From assembly GCA_002347685.1 (NCBI GenBank), contig DDWS01000034.1, forward strand, positions 1 through 15,898: a stretch of DNA of 15,898 bases. Direction: 5' to 3'. Below, piece after piece: positions 6,449-14,330 of the stretch. Made by a program: the position numbers and the translations under genes. Below the pieces are notes generated by a model. It was not told the DNA's origin, did not search any database, and saw only the letters and a list, made by a program, of their open reading frames with translations. This DNA comes from Syntrophaceae bacterium UBA2280. GTDB lineage: Bacteria; Desulfobacterota; Syntrophia; Syntrophales; Smithellaceae. The first letter of the stretch is position 1, and each line of letters starts with the position of its first letter.

Positions 6449-8311
6449 ATGAGCAATTTATTGGTAAATACGCGGGATCAACAGTTTGTTCTCTTTGAAC
6501 AGCTTGGCATCGAAAAGCTGTTTGAATCGGAGGCCTTTAAGGATTTTTCCAAGGACGATTTGCTGATGATATTGAATGAAGCTGAAAAACTGGCCGTCAA
6601 TGTCATTGCTCCGACGCTCAAAGAGGGTGATGAAGAGGGTTGTCATTTGAAGGATGGTGTGGTTTCGGCGCCCAAGTGCTATCGTGAGCCCTACAAAAAG
6701 TACTGTGAAGGCGGCTGGATCAACCCCATGGATTCCCCGGATGTCGGCGGGCAGGGCATCCCGGCTTCAGTCGGATTTGCGACGCTCGAACTGTTTGGCG
6801 CCGCCAACTACGCCTTTTGCATGTATCCCGGCCTGACGCACGGCGCCGCCGGTCTTATCCATTCCTACGGCACGGACGCCCAGAAGGAAAAATACATGCA
6901 TCGGCTTTTCTCCGGTGAATTTACGGGCACCATGTGTCTGACTGAACCCGGTGCGGGAAGTGACGTCGGCGCGCTGAGAACATCCGCCAAACGTCTTCCC
7001 GACGGAACCTACCAGATCACCGGCACCAAGTGCTTTATCTCCGCGGGCGATCACGATCTCACCCCGAATATCATTCACCCTGTTCTGGCGCGCATCGAAG
7101 GCGATCCTCCCGGAACGAAGGGCATCTCCATCTTCATCGTTCCGAAATACCGTGTCAATGATGACGGGTCCCAGGGTGAGTTCAATGACGTCATTACGGG
7201 CAACATTGAGCACAAGATGGGCATTAAGGGAAATGCCACGGCCACGTTGAACTTCGGCGAAGAAGGAAAGTGCATCGGCGAGCTTCTGGGCAACGAACGC
7301 GACGGGATCAAGATCATGTTCCAGATGATGAACGAAGCCAGGCTCGGAACCGGCATGCAGGGTCTCGATCTGGGATCGGCTGCCTATGAGCACGCCGTGG
7401 CCTATGCCAAAGAACGCGTTCAGGGCATTCCCATCTGGGATATGCAGAATCCCAACGCCAAAGCCGTCACGATTATCAATCACCCGGATGTCCGTAAAAA
7501 GCTTTTGTGGATGAAGTCTCATGTCGAGGGTCTCCGCAGCATGTGCTACTTTACCGCTTATTGCATGGATATGTCCAAAGTGGCGACCACCGAGGCGGAG
7601 AAGGCCAAGTGGGAGGGATTCCTGGATCTCATGACGCCGGTTGTCAAAGCCTATACCACGGATAAAGGCCTTCTGATCTGTTCTCTGGCCATGGATGTAT
7701 ACGGCGGCTATGGTTACTGTTCGGAATATCCCGTTGAGCAATATCTGCGCGATGAAAAGATCGCGACCATCTATGAGGGAACCAATGGCATTCAGGCGCT
7801 GGACCTTGTCGGCAGGAAGCTGGGCCAGAGAAAAGGTGCAAACGTCATGAATCTGGCCGGGCTGATCCAGGCCAATTATTCAAAGATGAAAGCCAATCCG
7901 GAACTCGGCAGGGCCGCAAGCATTCTGGAAGAAGCCGCCAATGCCTGCCTGGAGCTTACCATGTTTTTCGCCCAGGCCGGGAAAGCCGGGGATTTCCTCC
8001 TTCCCGTCCTCAATGCCTGTAAATTCCTAGAACTCTTCGGAGACGTGATCGTCGGTCATTTTCTGCTCGATGCGGGCGGCATTGCCTACGGGAAACTGGA
8101 GGCCATCTATGAGGCCAAGGGAGCCACGTCGTTAGGCAAGAAAAAGGCTCTGCAGAGAGCGGATCAGGACGCCGCTTTCTACAGCGGAAGAATCGCGTCA
8201 GCGAAATACTTCGCCAATGAAATCCTGACGACCGTGAAAGCGCGCTGCGAAGCGATCAAAGAGGGAGACAAGAGCCCGTTGGAAATTGTCGATGAGGCTT
8301 TCAGCATCTAA
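6449..8311 (+). CDS. Acyl-CoA dehydrogenase, long (DmdC-like, ~600-residue) type
   Basis: This 620-residue flavoenzyme oxidises an acyl-CoA thioester at the alpha-beta bond and would pass electrons to electron-transfer flavoprotein in the cytoplasm. Residues ~4-36 form the short N-terminal extension typical of the long subfamily (NTRDQQFVLFEQLGIEKL). The FAD/substrate motif CLTEPGAGSDVGALRTSA begins near residue 163, and the catalytic glutamate is E443 in IYEGTNGIQ. Residues ~470-610 form an extra C-terminal helical domain absent from 380-residue enzymes. Relatives include 3-methylmercaptopropionyl-CoA dehydrogenases (DmdC), but many members act on other acyl-CoAs, so the substrate is left open. 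GGAGGGA (6434-6440) lies 8 nt before ATG. The gene is monocistronic by its own promoter and terminator. Confidence 0.93.
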   Translation: MSNLLVNTRDQQFVLFEQLGIEKLFESEAFKDFSKDDLLMILNEAEKLAVNVIAPTLKEGDEEGCHLKDGVVSAPKCYREPYKKYCEGGWINPMDSPDVGGQGIPASVGFATLELFGAANYAFCMYPGLTHGAAGLIHSYGTDAQKEKYMHRLFSGEFTGTMCLTEPGAGSDVGALRTSAKRLPDGTYQITGTKCFISAGDHDLTPNIIHPVLARIEGDPPGTKGISIFIVPKYRVNDDGSQGEFNDVITGNIEHKMGIKGNATATLNFGEEGKCIGELLGNERDGIKIMFQMMNEARLGTGMQGLDLGSAAYEHAVAYAKERVQGIPIWDMQNPNAKAVTIINHPDVRKKLLWMKSHVEGLRSMCYFTAYCMDMSKVATTEAEKAKWEGFLDLMTPVVKAYTTDKGLLICSLAMDVYGGYGYCSEYPVEQYLRDEKIATIYEGTNGIQALDLVGRKLGQRKGANVMNLAGLIQANYSKMKANPELGRAASILEEAANACLELTMFFAQAGKAGDFLLPVLNACKFLELFGDVIVGHFLLDAGGIAYGKLEAIYEAKGATSLGKKKALQRADQDAAFYSGRIASAKYFANEILTTVKARCEAIKEGDKSPLEIVDEAFSI

Positions 8312-8331
8312 CATCATTGAAGTTTAGTCAC

Positions 8332-8369
8332 AAAAAAGGGGTCGCGGATTTTTCCGCGACCCCTTTTTT
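8332..8369. terminator. Bidirectional terminator between convergent genes
   Basis: A perfect 16-bp stem, AAAAAAGGGGTCGCGG (8332-8347) with its complement (8354-8369), has a 6-nt loop. The A6/T6 ends give a T-run on both strands, so it serves both the acyl-CoA dehydrogenase ending at 8311 and the histidine kinase ending at 8415. Confidence 0.95.
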
Positions 8370-8414
8370 GTTAATGGGGGGGCACTTTTGTGGCACTTGA
8401 GGATCGCCGCAATC

Positions 8415-11123
8415 CTAGCCGAGAACCTCCCTCATCTTTTTGGAGATTTCATCGAGCGTATAGGGTTTCTGCAGAAAAGCCAATACGCCCTGATCCATGA
8501 TGTGTTTTGCCTCCCCGTTCAAGGTATAACCGCTAGACAAGATGACCTTGACCTTCGAGTCGATCGCCTTGAGCGCTTTGAAAGTTTCCGCGCCTCCCGT
8601 GCCGGGCATGATCATATCCATAATCACCAGATCGATCCGGGCATGATTTTCTTTGAAAATCTCAATGGCTGTTTCCCCGCTGTTGGCAACCAGGATTTGA
8701 TAGCCCATTCCGGAAATCATTTGACCTGTGACATCCGTAATGACATCCTCGTCATCAACCAGCAGAATGGTTTCATGGCCTTGCCGGATTACGCTGGCGA
8801 CCACCGGTTTTTGAATCACCGGACTTTTATCCGACACAGGCAGATAGATGCTGAACGTCGTTCCATGGGATTTTTCACTGTAAACATTAATAAAGCCTTT
8901 ATGCCCTTTGATGATTCCATACACGGAGGCCAATCCAAGACCCGTGCCCCGTCCCATGGTCTTGGTGGTAAAGAAGGGCTCAAATATTCGCTTTTGAGTC
9001 TCCTTATCCATTCCGATGCCCGTATCCGTAACCGTTATCTTGACATAGCGGCCCGGGTGCACACTGTATGGCTTGACATAGGATTCATCCAGGGTGATGT
9101 TTTGCGTCTCCACGTAAAGACAACCGCCACCCGGCATCGCCTGCCAGGCGTTGACGTAGAGATTGAGAAATGCCTGCTCCAATTGTCCCGTGTCGGCTTC
9201 GACAGGCCACAAAGGTTGTTCGTAGATTTCAGACAGCCTGATTTCCTTTTTTGTTCTCGCGAACATACCGGTTGTCTTCTTCATGAGATCATTCAGATTG
9301 ATTGGATTCACCTCATACCGGCCGCCACGGGCATAGCCCAGCAATTGCCTTGTCAGGTTGGCGCCGCTGTGCACCTGGTCTTCTATGGCTTTGAGTTTTT
9401 CGAAATGCGGGTGGGCAGGATCGGTATTGCACAGAATCAGTGAGGTGTATCCCTGGATTCCCATCAGCAGGTTATTGAAGTCGTGGGCGATGCCGCCGGA
9501 TAAGGTGCCCAGGGCTTCCATTTTCTGGGATTGACTGAGTTGCTCAATTAATTTTCCCCTTTCAGCTTCCATGCTCTTTCGTTCAGTGACATCTCTGTTG
9601 ATGCCGCGCGCCCCGATGATGTTTCCGTCATCATCCCGGATAACGGATGCCGAAACCTCCAGAATCCGGATGCTTCCATCCTTGCGAATGATCTGCTGGT
9701 CGTGAATCTTGGTGGGCTGGCCGGTGCGAAACATCTGTCTGTATATTCCGCGAATTCTCTTGCCTTCCTCGGGGAGGGTGTAATCTCGAACTGTTGCTTC
9801 CTTGATGTCTTCCTTTGAGTATCCGAACTGGTCAAGCATGGCTTTGTTGCAGAATGTGCAGTGACCATCCAGATTGATTTCCCAGCAGCCATCTTCAATT
9901 TCTTCGAAGAAAGACCTGAAGCGTTCCTGCTGGGCTTCCATCGTTTTCCTTGCCGTCACATCGCGTCCAATCCCCCTGATGCCGATGGCATTGCCGGCAT
10001 CATCCCGTATGATAGACGCGGATAGCTCCAAGTATCGCTTCTGACCGTCGCTGCGGATAATTTCATGGCCAATGATGCTAATGGGGACACCGGTTTGCAG
10101 CATGTCGGTAAGAATCTGAAAGATCCTGGCGGATTCTTTTTCAGTGGTATATTGTTTGAAGTTGATTTTTTCTAAATCCGTTTTTGTATATCCGAGCTTC
10201 TTGAGCGTGGCACTGTTGATGATTGTCAAATTTCCGTCTAGATCGCTCTCCCAGCAGATGTCGTCCACATTTTCAACGAAATCGCGATACCTTTCGAGTC
10301 TTGCGACCATTTTTCTTTTTTCCGTGACGTCGCGGGCGATCCCCCGGGAGCCGACCGTCTTTCCCCCGGTATCAAGGATAGGTGAGACGGATAGTTCGAT
10401 CATGATCGTAGAGCCGTCTTTATGGATCACTTCATAGTTGAGCAAAGACAACGGTTGGCCTGACCGATAGTGTCTGTTGAATTCTAAAGATATTTGATTG
10501 ACCGATTCAGGCTTGATATATTGAGTGAAATTCATACCACGGGTTTCTTCTTTTGTGTATCCGAAACGCTTGAGCATCGCCTGATTGACAAAGGTAAAAT
10601 TTCCGGCAGGGTCGAGCTCGAAGCAAAAATCATCGATATTTTCGACAAAATTCCGGTATCTTTCCTGTTCGGCAGCGGCACGTTTTTCTTCCGTGACATC
10701 ACGGCCAACACCCCTGAAGCCTGTCGGGTTGCCCTCTTCGTCTCTGATCAGAGACACGGAGGCTTCGAGATTTCTGAGGCATCCGTCTTTTCGCAGGACT
10801 AAATAATCGACGATGTTTACGGACTCTCCCTTCATATAGATATCCTCGTAAACATTTTTGATTCGATCGGATTCCTCGCGGGTGGGAAAAAAGTCCCGGC
10901 GCTCCATCCGGTATAATTCCTCCCTGGGATACTGGCTGAATCTGAAAAGCGCTTCGTTACCGAAGGTGAATCTTCCGGAAAGATCCAATTCAAAACATGC
11001 ATCGGCCACGTTTTCCACAAAATTCCGATATCGCTTTTCAAACGCTTCCAGCCGTCTTGTTGACTGCCGGATATTTTCTATCTCTTCGATAAGTTGTGCT
11101 TTGGTTTTTTTTGTATATCCCAT
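8415..11123 (-). CDS. Cytoplasmic hybrid sensor histidine kinase with four PAS domains and a C-terminal receiver
   Basis: This 902-residue signalling protein has no signal peptide or membrane segment. Four PAS/PAC repeats occupy ~30-148, 154-270, 277-393 and 400-516, each ending in a RGxxRDVT motif. A dimerisation/phosphoacceptor domain follows with the H box GGIAHDFNN (H547). The ATPase domain shows the N box NAWQAM, the G1 box DTGIGMD, the F box FEPFFTTK and the G2 box GRGTGLGLASVYG. The receiver (~785-902) has VDDED, the phosphoacceptor D836 in IMDMIMPG, SSGY and QKPY. All catalytic residues are present. The stimulus is unknown but must be internal or membrane-permeable. No response regulator is adjacent, so output probably passes through the attached receiver to a distant partner. 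GAAGGG (plus-strand 11128-11133) lies 4 nt before the ATG. Confidence 0.95.
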   Translation of the reverse strand: MGYTKKTKAQLIEEIENIRQSTRRLEAFEKRYRNFVENVADACFELDLSGRFTFGNEALFRFSQYPREELYRMERRDFFPTREESDRIKNVYEDIYMKGESVNIVDYLVLRKDGCLRNLEASVSLIRDEEGNPTGFRGVGRDVTEEKRAAAEQERYRNFVENIDDFCFELDPAGNFTFVNQAMLKRFGYTKEETRGMNFTQYIKPESVNQISLEFNRHYRSGQPLSLLNYEVIHKDGSTIMIELSVSPILDTGGKTVGSRGIARDVTEKRKMVARLERYRDFVENVDDICWESDLDGNLTIINSATLKKLGYTKTDLEKINFKQYTTEKESARIFQILTDMLQTGVPISIIGHEIIRSDGQKRYLELSASIIRDDAGNAIGIRGIGRDVTARKTMEAQQERFRSFFEEIEDGCWEINLDGHCTFCNKAMLDQFGYSKEDIKEATVRDYTLPEEGKRIRGIYRQMFRTGQPTKIHDQQIIRKDGSIRILEVSASVIRDDDGNIIGARGINRDVTERKSMEAERGKLIEQLSQSQKMEALGTLSGGIAHDFNNLLMGIQGYTSLILCNTDPAHPHFEKLKAIEDQVHSGANLTRQLLGYARGGRYEVNPINLNDLMKKTTGMFARTKKEIRLSEIYEQPLWPVEADTGQLEQAFLNLYVNAWQAMPGGGCLYVETQNITLDESYVKPYSVHPGRYVKITVTDTGIGMDKETQKRIFEPFFTTKTMGRGTGLGLASVYGIIKGHKGFINVYSEKSHGTTFSIYLPVSDKSPVIQKPVVASVIRQGHETILLVDDEDVITDVTGQMISGMGYQILVANSGETAIEIFKENHARIDLVIMDMIMPGTGGAETFKALKAIDSKVKVILSSGYTLNGEAKHIMDQGVLAFLQKPYTLDEISKKMREVLG

Positions 11124-11137
11124 TATGCCCTTCGCTT

Positions 11138-11150
11138 CATGGTGACCATG
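11138..11150. promoter_or_regulatory. Perfect dyad CATGGT-G-ACCATG in kinase leader
   Basis: Six-bp arms around one central base lie 15-27 bases upstream of the kinase ATG, next to its ribosome-binding site. It may be an operator, or in the RNA only part of a hairpin because the loop would be too tight. On the plus strand GGTTTTTGTTTT follows it, giving a weak terminator look. Confidence 0.35.
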
Positions 11151-11168
11151 GGTTTTTGTTTTGTAAAA

Positions 11169-11197
11169 AACCTAGCGGTTTTGAAATCATTTGTAAA
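11169..11197 (-). promoter_or_regulatory. Possible promoter of the hybrid kinase gene
   Basis: On the minus strand TTTACA (11197-11192) and TAGGTT (11174-11169) are separated by 17 bp. The -35 matches 5 of 6 positions, the -10 only 3 of 6. The rest of the AT-rich gap (11124-11385) holds small hairpins, for example AAAACC-TAGC-GGTTTT (11167-11182) and TGCTT-GAA-AAGCA (11289-11301), and must contain the TetR gene promoter. I could not place that promoter with confidence. Confidence 0.3.
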
Positions 11198-11385
11198 GGG
11201 AAAGAAGCCTTTTTTGGCTAAAAACCGACCCGATGATTCCTTGATTATCCGGAAACAGCAAAAAGCTAAAAAATATTTGAAAAAATACTGCTTGAAAAGC
11301 ATCTTTACTTATAGTAATCCAAATACCAACAGTTAAGCATTATCCCAAGATGCCGTGTGTGCTCAACGAAAGGAGGTGTCCGCCG

Positions 11386-12078
11386 TTGAATCCTGAAGAC
11401 AAGCATAAGATGATTTGTCAGCAAAGAAGAACCCGTGAAAAGAATCAGAGAATTCAAAGTATTCTTGAGGCGGCCCAGAGAGTTTTCTCCGCCAAGGGAT
11501 ATATGAAATCGACGATGGACGAAATCGCGATGGAGGCTGAAGTCACCAAGCCTACGGTCTATCTGTACTTCAAAACCAAGGATGACCTTTTCTTTACACT
11601 GATGCTCCCCCTCATGGATGATATTCGTGCCGAGCTTGAGAAAGCCCTGGAAAACCTTGAGAAAGGAAAGATCAAAGACGGCGGCAGCCTGGTAAAAGCC
11701 CTGTTCGACGCCTTCTATCACGGATATCAAACATCACCGGAAACATTCCGTATCATTCAACTGTTTCAGCAGCAGAGGCTCATGGGTGAACTCAAGCCGG
11801 ATGTTCGTGAGGCTATGAACGACAAGGGTCGCGTGAATTTCGATCTGGGACGCCGGTTGTTCACCTTAGGGATAGAAATGGGGCTGATCAGGAAGGTGAA
11901 TGTTTATGAAATGGCCGATGTGATCTGGGCGCTGATTGTTGGCGTTATTCAACTGGAAGATATCAAGTCCGATGACCGGAAGGGCCATCGACTCAAGGAG
12001 AATACCCTTCGTCTGGCACAGCGTCTGATCGCTGAAGCTCTGACGGCTGACGTGAAAAATAATAAAAAGAAAAGGTGA
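11386..12078 (+). CDS. TetR/AcrR-family transcriptional regulator
   Basis: This protein of 230 residues starts at TTG. The helix-turn-helix spans about residues 42-68, STMDEIAMEAEVTKPTVYLY followed by FKTKDDLF, the hallmark of TetR regulators; the remaining ~160 residues are the variable ligand-binding and dimerisation domain. The TTG at 11386 is preferred because a near-perfect Shine-Dalgarno, AAAGGAGGTG (11369-11378), stands 7 nt before it. An in-frame ATG at 11350 has no ribosome-binding site and would put this sequence inside the coding region. The stop is 5 nt before the ATG of the acyl-CoA synthetase, so the two are surely co-transcribed. TetR proteins beside acyl-CoA genes often respond to acyl-CoA; that role is inferred here. 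It probably also represses its own operon. Confidence 0.92.
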   Translation: MNPEDKHKMICQQRRTREKNQRIQSILEAAQRVFSAKGYMKSTMDEIAMEAEVTKPTVYLYFKTKDDLFFTLMLPLMDDIRAELEKALENLEKGKIKDGGSLVKALFDAFYHGYQTSPETFRIIQLFQQQRLMGELKPDVREAMNDKGRVNFDLGRRLFTLGIEMGLIRKVNVYEMADVIWALIVGVIQLEDIKSDDRKGHRLKENTLRLAQRLIAEALTADVKNNKKKR

Positions 12079-12083
12079 AAAGG

Positions 12084-14306
12084 ATGAAATCTTTAGAGTT
12101 GATCAATGATGCCCGAAAGGGAGGACGGCAATTTCTCACAGAGGCTGAATCCAAAAAGCTGCTCCGTGATTACGGCATTCCCGTTGTTGATGAAATCATT
12201 GTGACCAGTGAGGATGAAGCGGTCAGGCAATCCGATTCAATAGGGTTTCCCGTGGTCATCAAAGGGCTGGGTGCCCGGCTTACACACAAGACGGAAAGGG
12301 GCCTGGTTAAAATGAATATACGATCGGCGGATGATGTCCGCCGGGCCTATCGCGAGGTCATCGAATCGGCGGGGGAGGATTGGGAGGGTTGCCTCATCCA
12401 GCCTTTGATTGAAGGCAGACGGGAATTCGTTGCCGGCGTTTTCAGGGATCCTCAGTTCGGGCCGTCTGTGATGTTCGGTCTTGGCGGCATTCTGACAGAA
12501 GCGATTGGTGATATTACCTTTCGCATTGCTCCGCTATGCGAGGATCAGGCGCACGCGATGATCGACGAGATCAAAACCCGTAAGCTTCTGGGTGATTTCC
12601 GGGGTGAAGCCGCTGCTGACAGAGATCAGCTGCTTCGGGTTCTGATGGGCTTGTCTCGTTTGGCAATGGAGTATCCGGAAATTCATGAAATTGATATCAA
12701 CCCGCTTATCATCACGCCGGACGGCCGGGTCAAAGCGGTGGATGCGCTGGTGGTTCTGGGCAATCCGGGCCACTTGTCCGGTAATCAAGACGTAAATGCT
12801 GATGCCGTAAAAATGAAAACTCTGGAAATTCGTGCTGCGCTTGACACGATGACGCACGCCAGATCCATCGCCGTGATCGGAGCGGCCCGTGCGCTCCGTG
12901 GCGGTTTTCCCGGCATGTTCGGGTGCCTGAGAAATTTCGGTTACCCCGGAAGGTTATATCCGATTAATCAGAAGGTTAAGGAAATCGGGGGGATGAAGAC
13001 CTGGCCCAGTCTCGTGTCTTTACCGGAACGCGTGGATCTGGTCATCATTTCTGTGCCGGCTCCGTTTGTTCCCGATGCGCTGAGAGACTGCGTTAAGTCC
13101 GGCAACAGGAATATTCATATTTTCAGCTCCGGTTTCAAGGAATCCGGAGAAGCCGAAGGCATCCGGCTTCAAAAGGAGATAGAGATCATCGCGCGCGAAG
13201 GGGGGTTGCATGTGGTGGGTCCCAACTGCATGGGGTTTTATGTGCCCGCGTCACGAATCCTCACGTGGACGACAGCCTCAGAAAAAAGCGGTCCCATTTC
13301 GCTGATCAGTCAAAGCGGGGGACATGCCCAGGATATCACCAATTATACGTCAAGCCGGTACGGAATCTATTTTAGCAAGTCGATCAGCTTTGGCAACGCC
13401 CTGACCTTGGACAGCACGGACTTTCTGGATTATTTGGCCCATGATGATGAAACGCGCATCATTAACATGTATCTAGAAGGGGTCAAGAACGGACGTCTTT
13501 TACTGGACCTGGTTACGGAAACAAACCGCCGTAAACCCGTCATCATTTATAAAGGCGGTTTGACGGATTCAGGGGCGAGAGCTGTTGCCTCTCACACGGG
13601 ATCCATGGCCGGCGGAGAAAAAATCTGGAAGGCTTTCTTTCGTCAAAGCGGTGCCGTGTCGGTTGATTCCCTCGAAGAAATGGCGGATGTGACAATGGCT
13701 TTCCACCATCTTCAGCAAGCATCCGGCAAGAGAACGTCTGTTCTCGGGATCGGGGGCGGAATCGGTGTCGCCGTGGCGGACAGCTGTGCCAGGGCGGGGT
13801 TGGAACTTCCTGAACTGTCCTTCGGCACGATCAGAAAACTGCGTGAATTCATCCCCCCCGCGGGAACCATGATCCGCAACCCGATTGACGCCGTCATCGC
13901 CTTTGTGAATTTAGATTTGCTAGGGAATGTTTTAGAGATTCTCGCAACGAGTGGTGAGATTGATCATTTTATTATTTCGGTGCCTCTGGATTGGTTGTTC
14001 GGAATGGAAGAAGGCGGCGCTTATATTGAAAAAATCGCCGGCTACCTTGCAAAGGAAGGACGAAAGCACACGCACGGCAAACCGCTGATCGTGGTCTGGC
14101 GGCAGTATCAGCCTGCCTCGGAAATCAGAAAGTGGGTGGCCGTGATGGAGAAAATTCTTCTGCCGGCGGGGATTCCCGTTTATGAGGGGCTTCCCCGGGC
14201 GGTGGTTGCTCTCTCGAAACTTGCTCAATACAGTGCTTTTCATAAGACTCGAAGGGAAATTGCTGAATCCCCGGGCACGTTCCACGCCGAATCATCATTT
14301 GGTTGA
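12084..14306 (+). CDS. Acyl-CoA synthetase (NDP-forming), acetate-CoA ligase family, beta-alpha fusion
   Basis: This 740-residue cytoplasmic enzyme should interconvert acyl-CoA plus ADP and phosphate with free acid, CoA and ATP, through phosphohistidine intermediates. The ATP-grasp (beta) domain comes first, ~1-228, with THKTERG (H68, matching the second histidine of archaeal ADP-forming acetyl-CoA synthetase), LTEAIGDITFRI and EIDINPLI. Next come the CoA-binding Rossmann domain (~255-385, with VVGPNCMGF) and the succinyl-CoA-ligase-like domain with SQSGG, SFGN and the phosphorylated-histidine site ASHTGSMAGG (H504). Both key histidines are kept. The ATG at 12084 is chosen because AAAAGG (12070-12075) lies 8 nt upstream; a GTG at 12075 overlaps the TetR stop and is possible. 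The acid handled is unknown; linkage to a TetR regulator suggests an inducible acyl substrate rather than housekeeping acetate. Confidence 0.92.
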   Translation: MKSLELINDARKGGRQFLTEAESKKLLRDYGIPVVDEIIVTSEDEAVRQSDSIGFPVVIKGLGARLTHKTERGLVKMNIRSADDVRRAYREVIESAGEDWEGCLIQPLIEGRREFVAGVFRDPQFGPSVMFGLGGILTEAIGDITFRIAPLCEDQAHAMIDEIKTRKLLGDFRGEAAADRDQLLRVLMGLSRLAMEYPEIHEIDINPLIITPDGRVKAVDALVVLGNPGHLSGNQDVNADAVKMKTLEIRAALDTMTHARSIAVIGAARALRGGFPGMFGCLRNFGYPGRLYPINQKVKEIGGMKTWPSLVSLPERVDLVIISVPAPFVPDALRDCVKSGNRNIHIFSSGFKESGEAEGIRLQKEIEIIAREGGLHVVGPNCMGFYVPASRILTWTTASEKSGPISLISQSGGHAQDITNYTSSRYGIYFSKSISFGNALTLDSTDFLDYLAHDDETRIINMYLEGVKNGRLLLDLVTETNRRKPVIIYKGGLTDSGARAVASHTGSMAGGEKIWKAFFRQSGAVSVDSLEEMADVTMAFHHLQQASGKRTSVLGIGGGIGVAVADSCARAGLELPELSFGTIRKLREFIPPAGTMIRNPIDAVIAFVNLDLLGNVLEILATSGEIDHFIISVPLDWLFGMEEGGAYIEKIAGYLAKEGRKHTHGKPLIVVWRQYQPASEIRKWVAVMEKILLPAGIPVYEGLPRAVVALSKLAQYSAFHKTRREIAESPGTFHAESSFG

Positions 14307-14330
14307 GGCGGGTGCGATGCTTTTCTAAGT

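Noticed and set aside
6767..7741. Minus-strand open frame of 324 codons
   Set aside because: It is antisense to the acyl-CoA dehydrogenase, has no ribosome-binding site or recognisable domain, and is a shadow of codon bias in the real gene.
8388..9443. Long plus-strand open frame of 351 codons
   Set aside because: It lies opposite the histidine kinase catalytic and receiver domains, which have every diagnostic motif; the plus-strand product has no recognisable domain and starts within the bidirectional terminator region.
11094..11336. Small plus-strand frame of 80 codons in the kinase-TetR gap
   Set aside because: It begins inside the kinase gene on the other strand, has no ribosome-binding site, and its lysine-rich composition only reflects the AT-rich gap.
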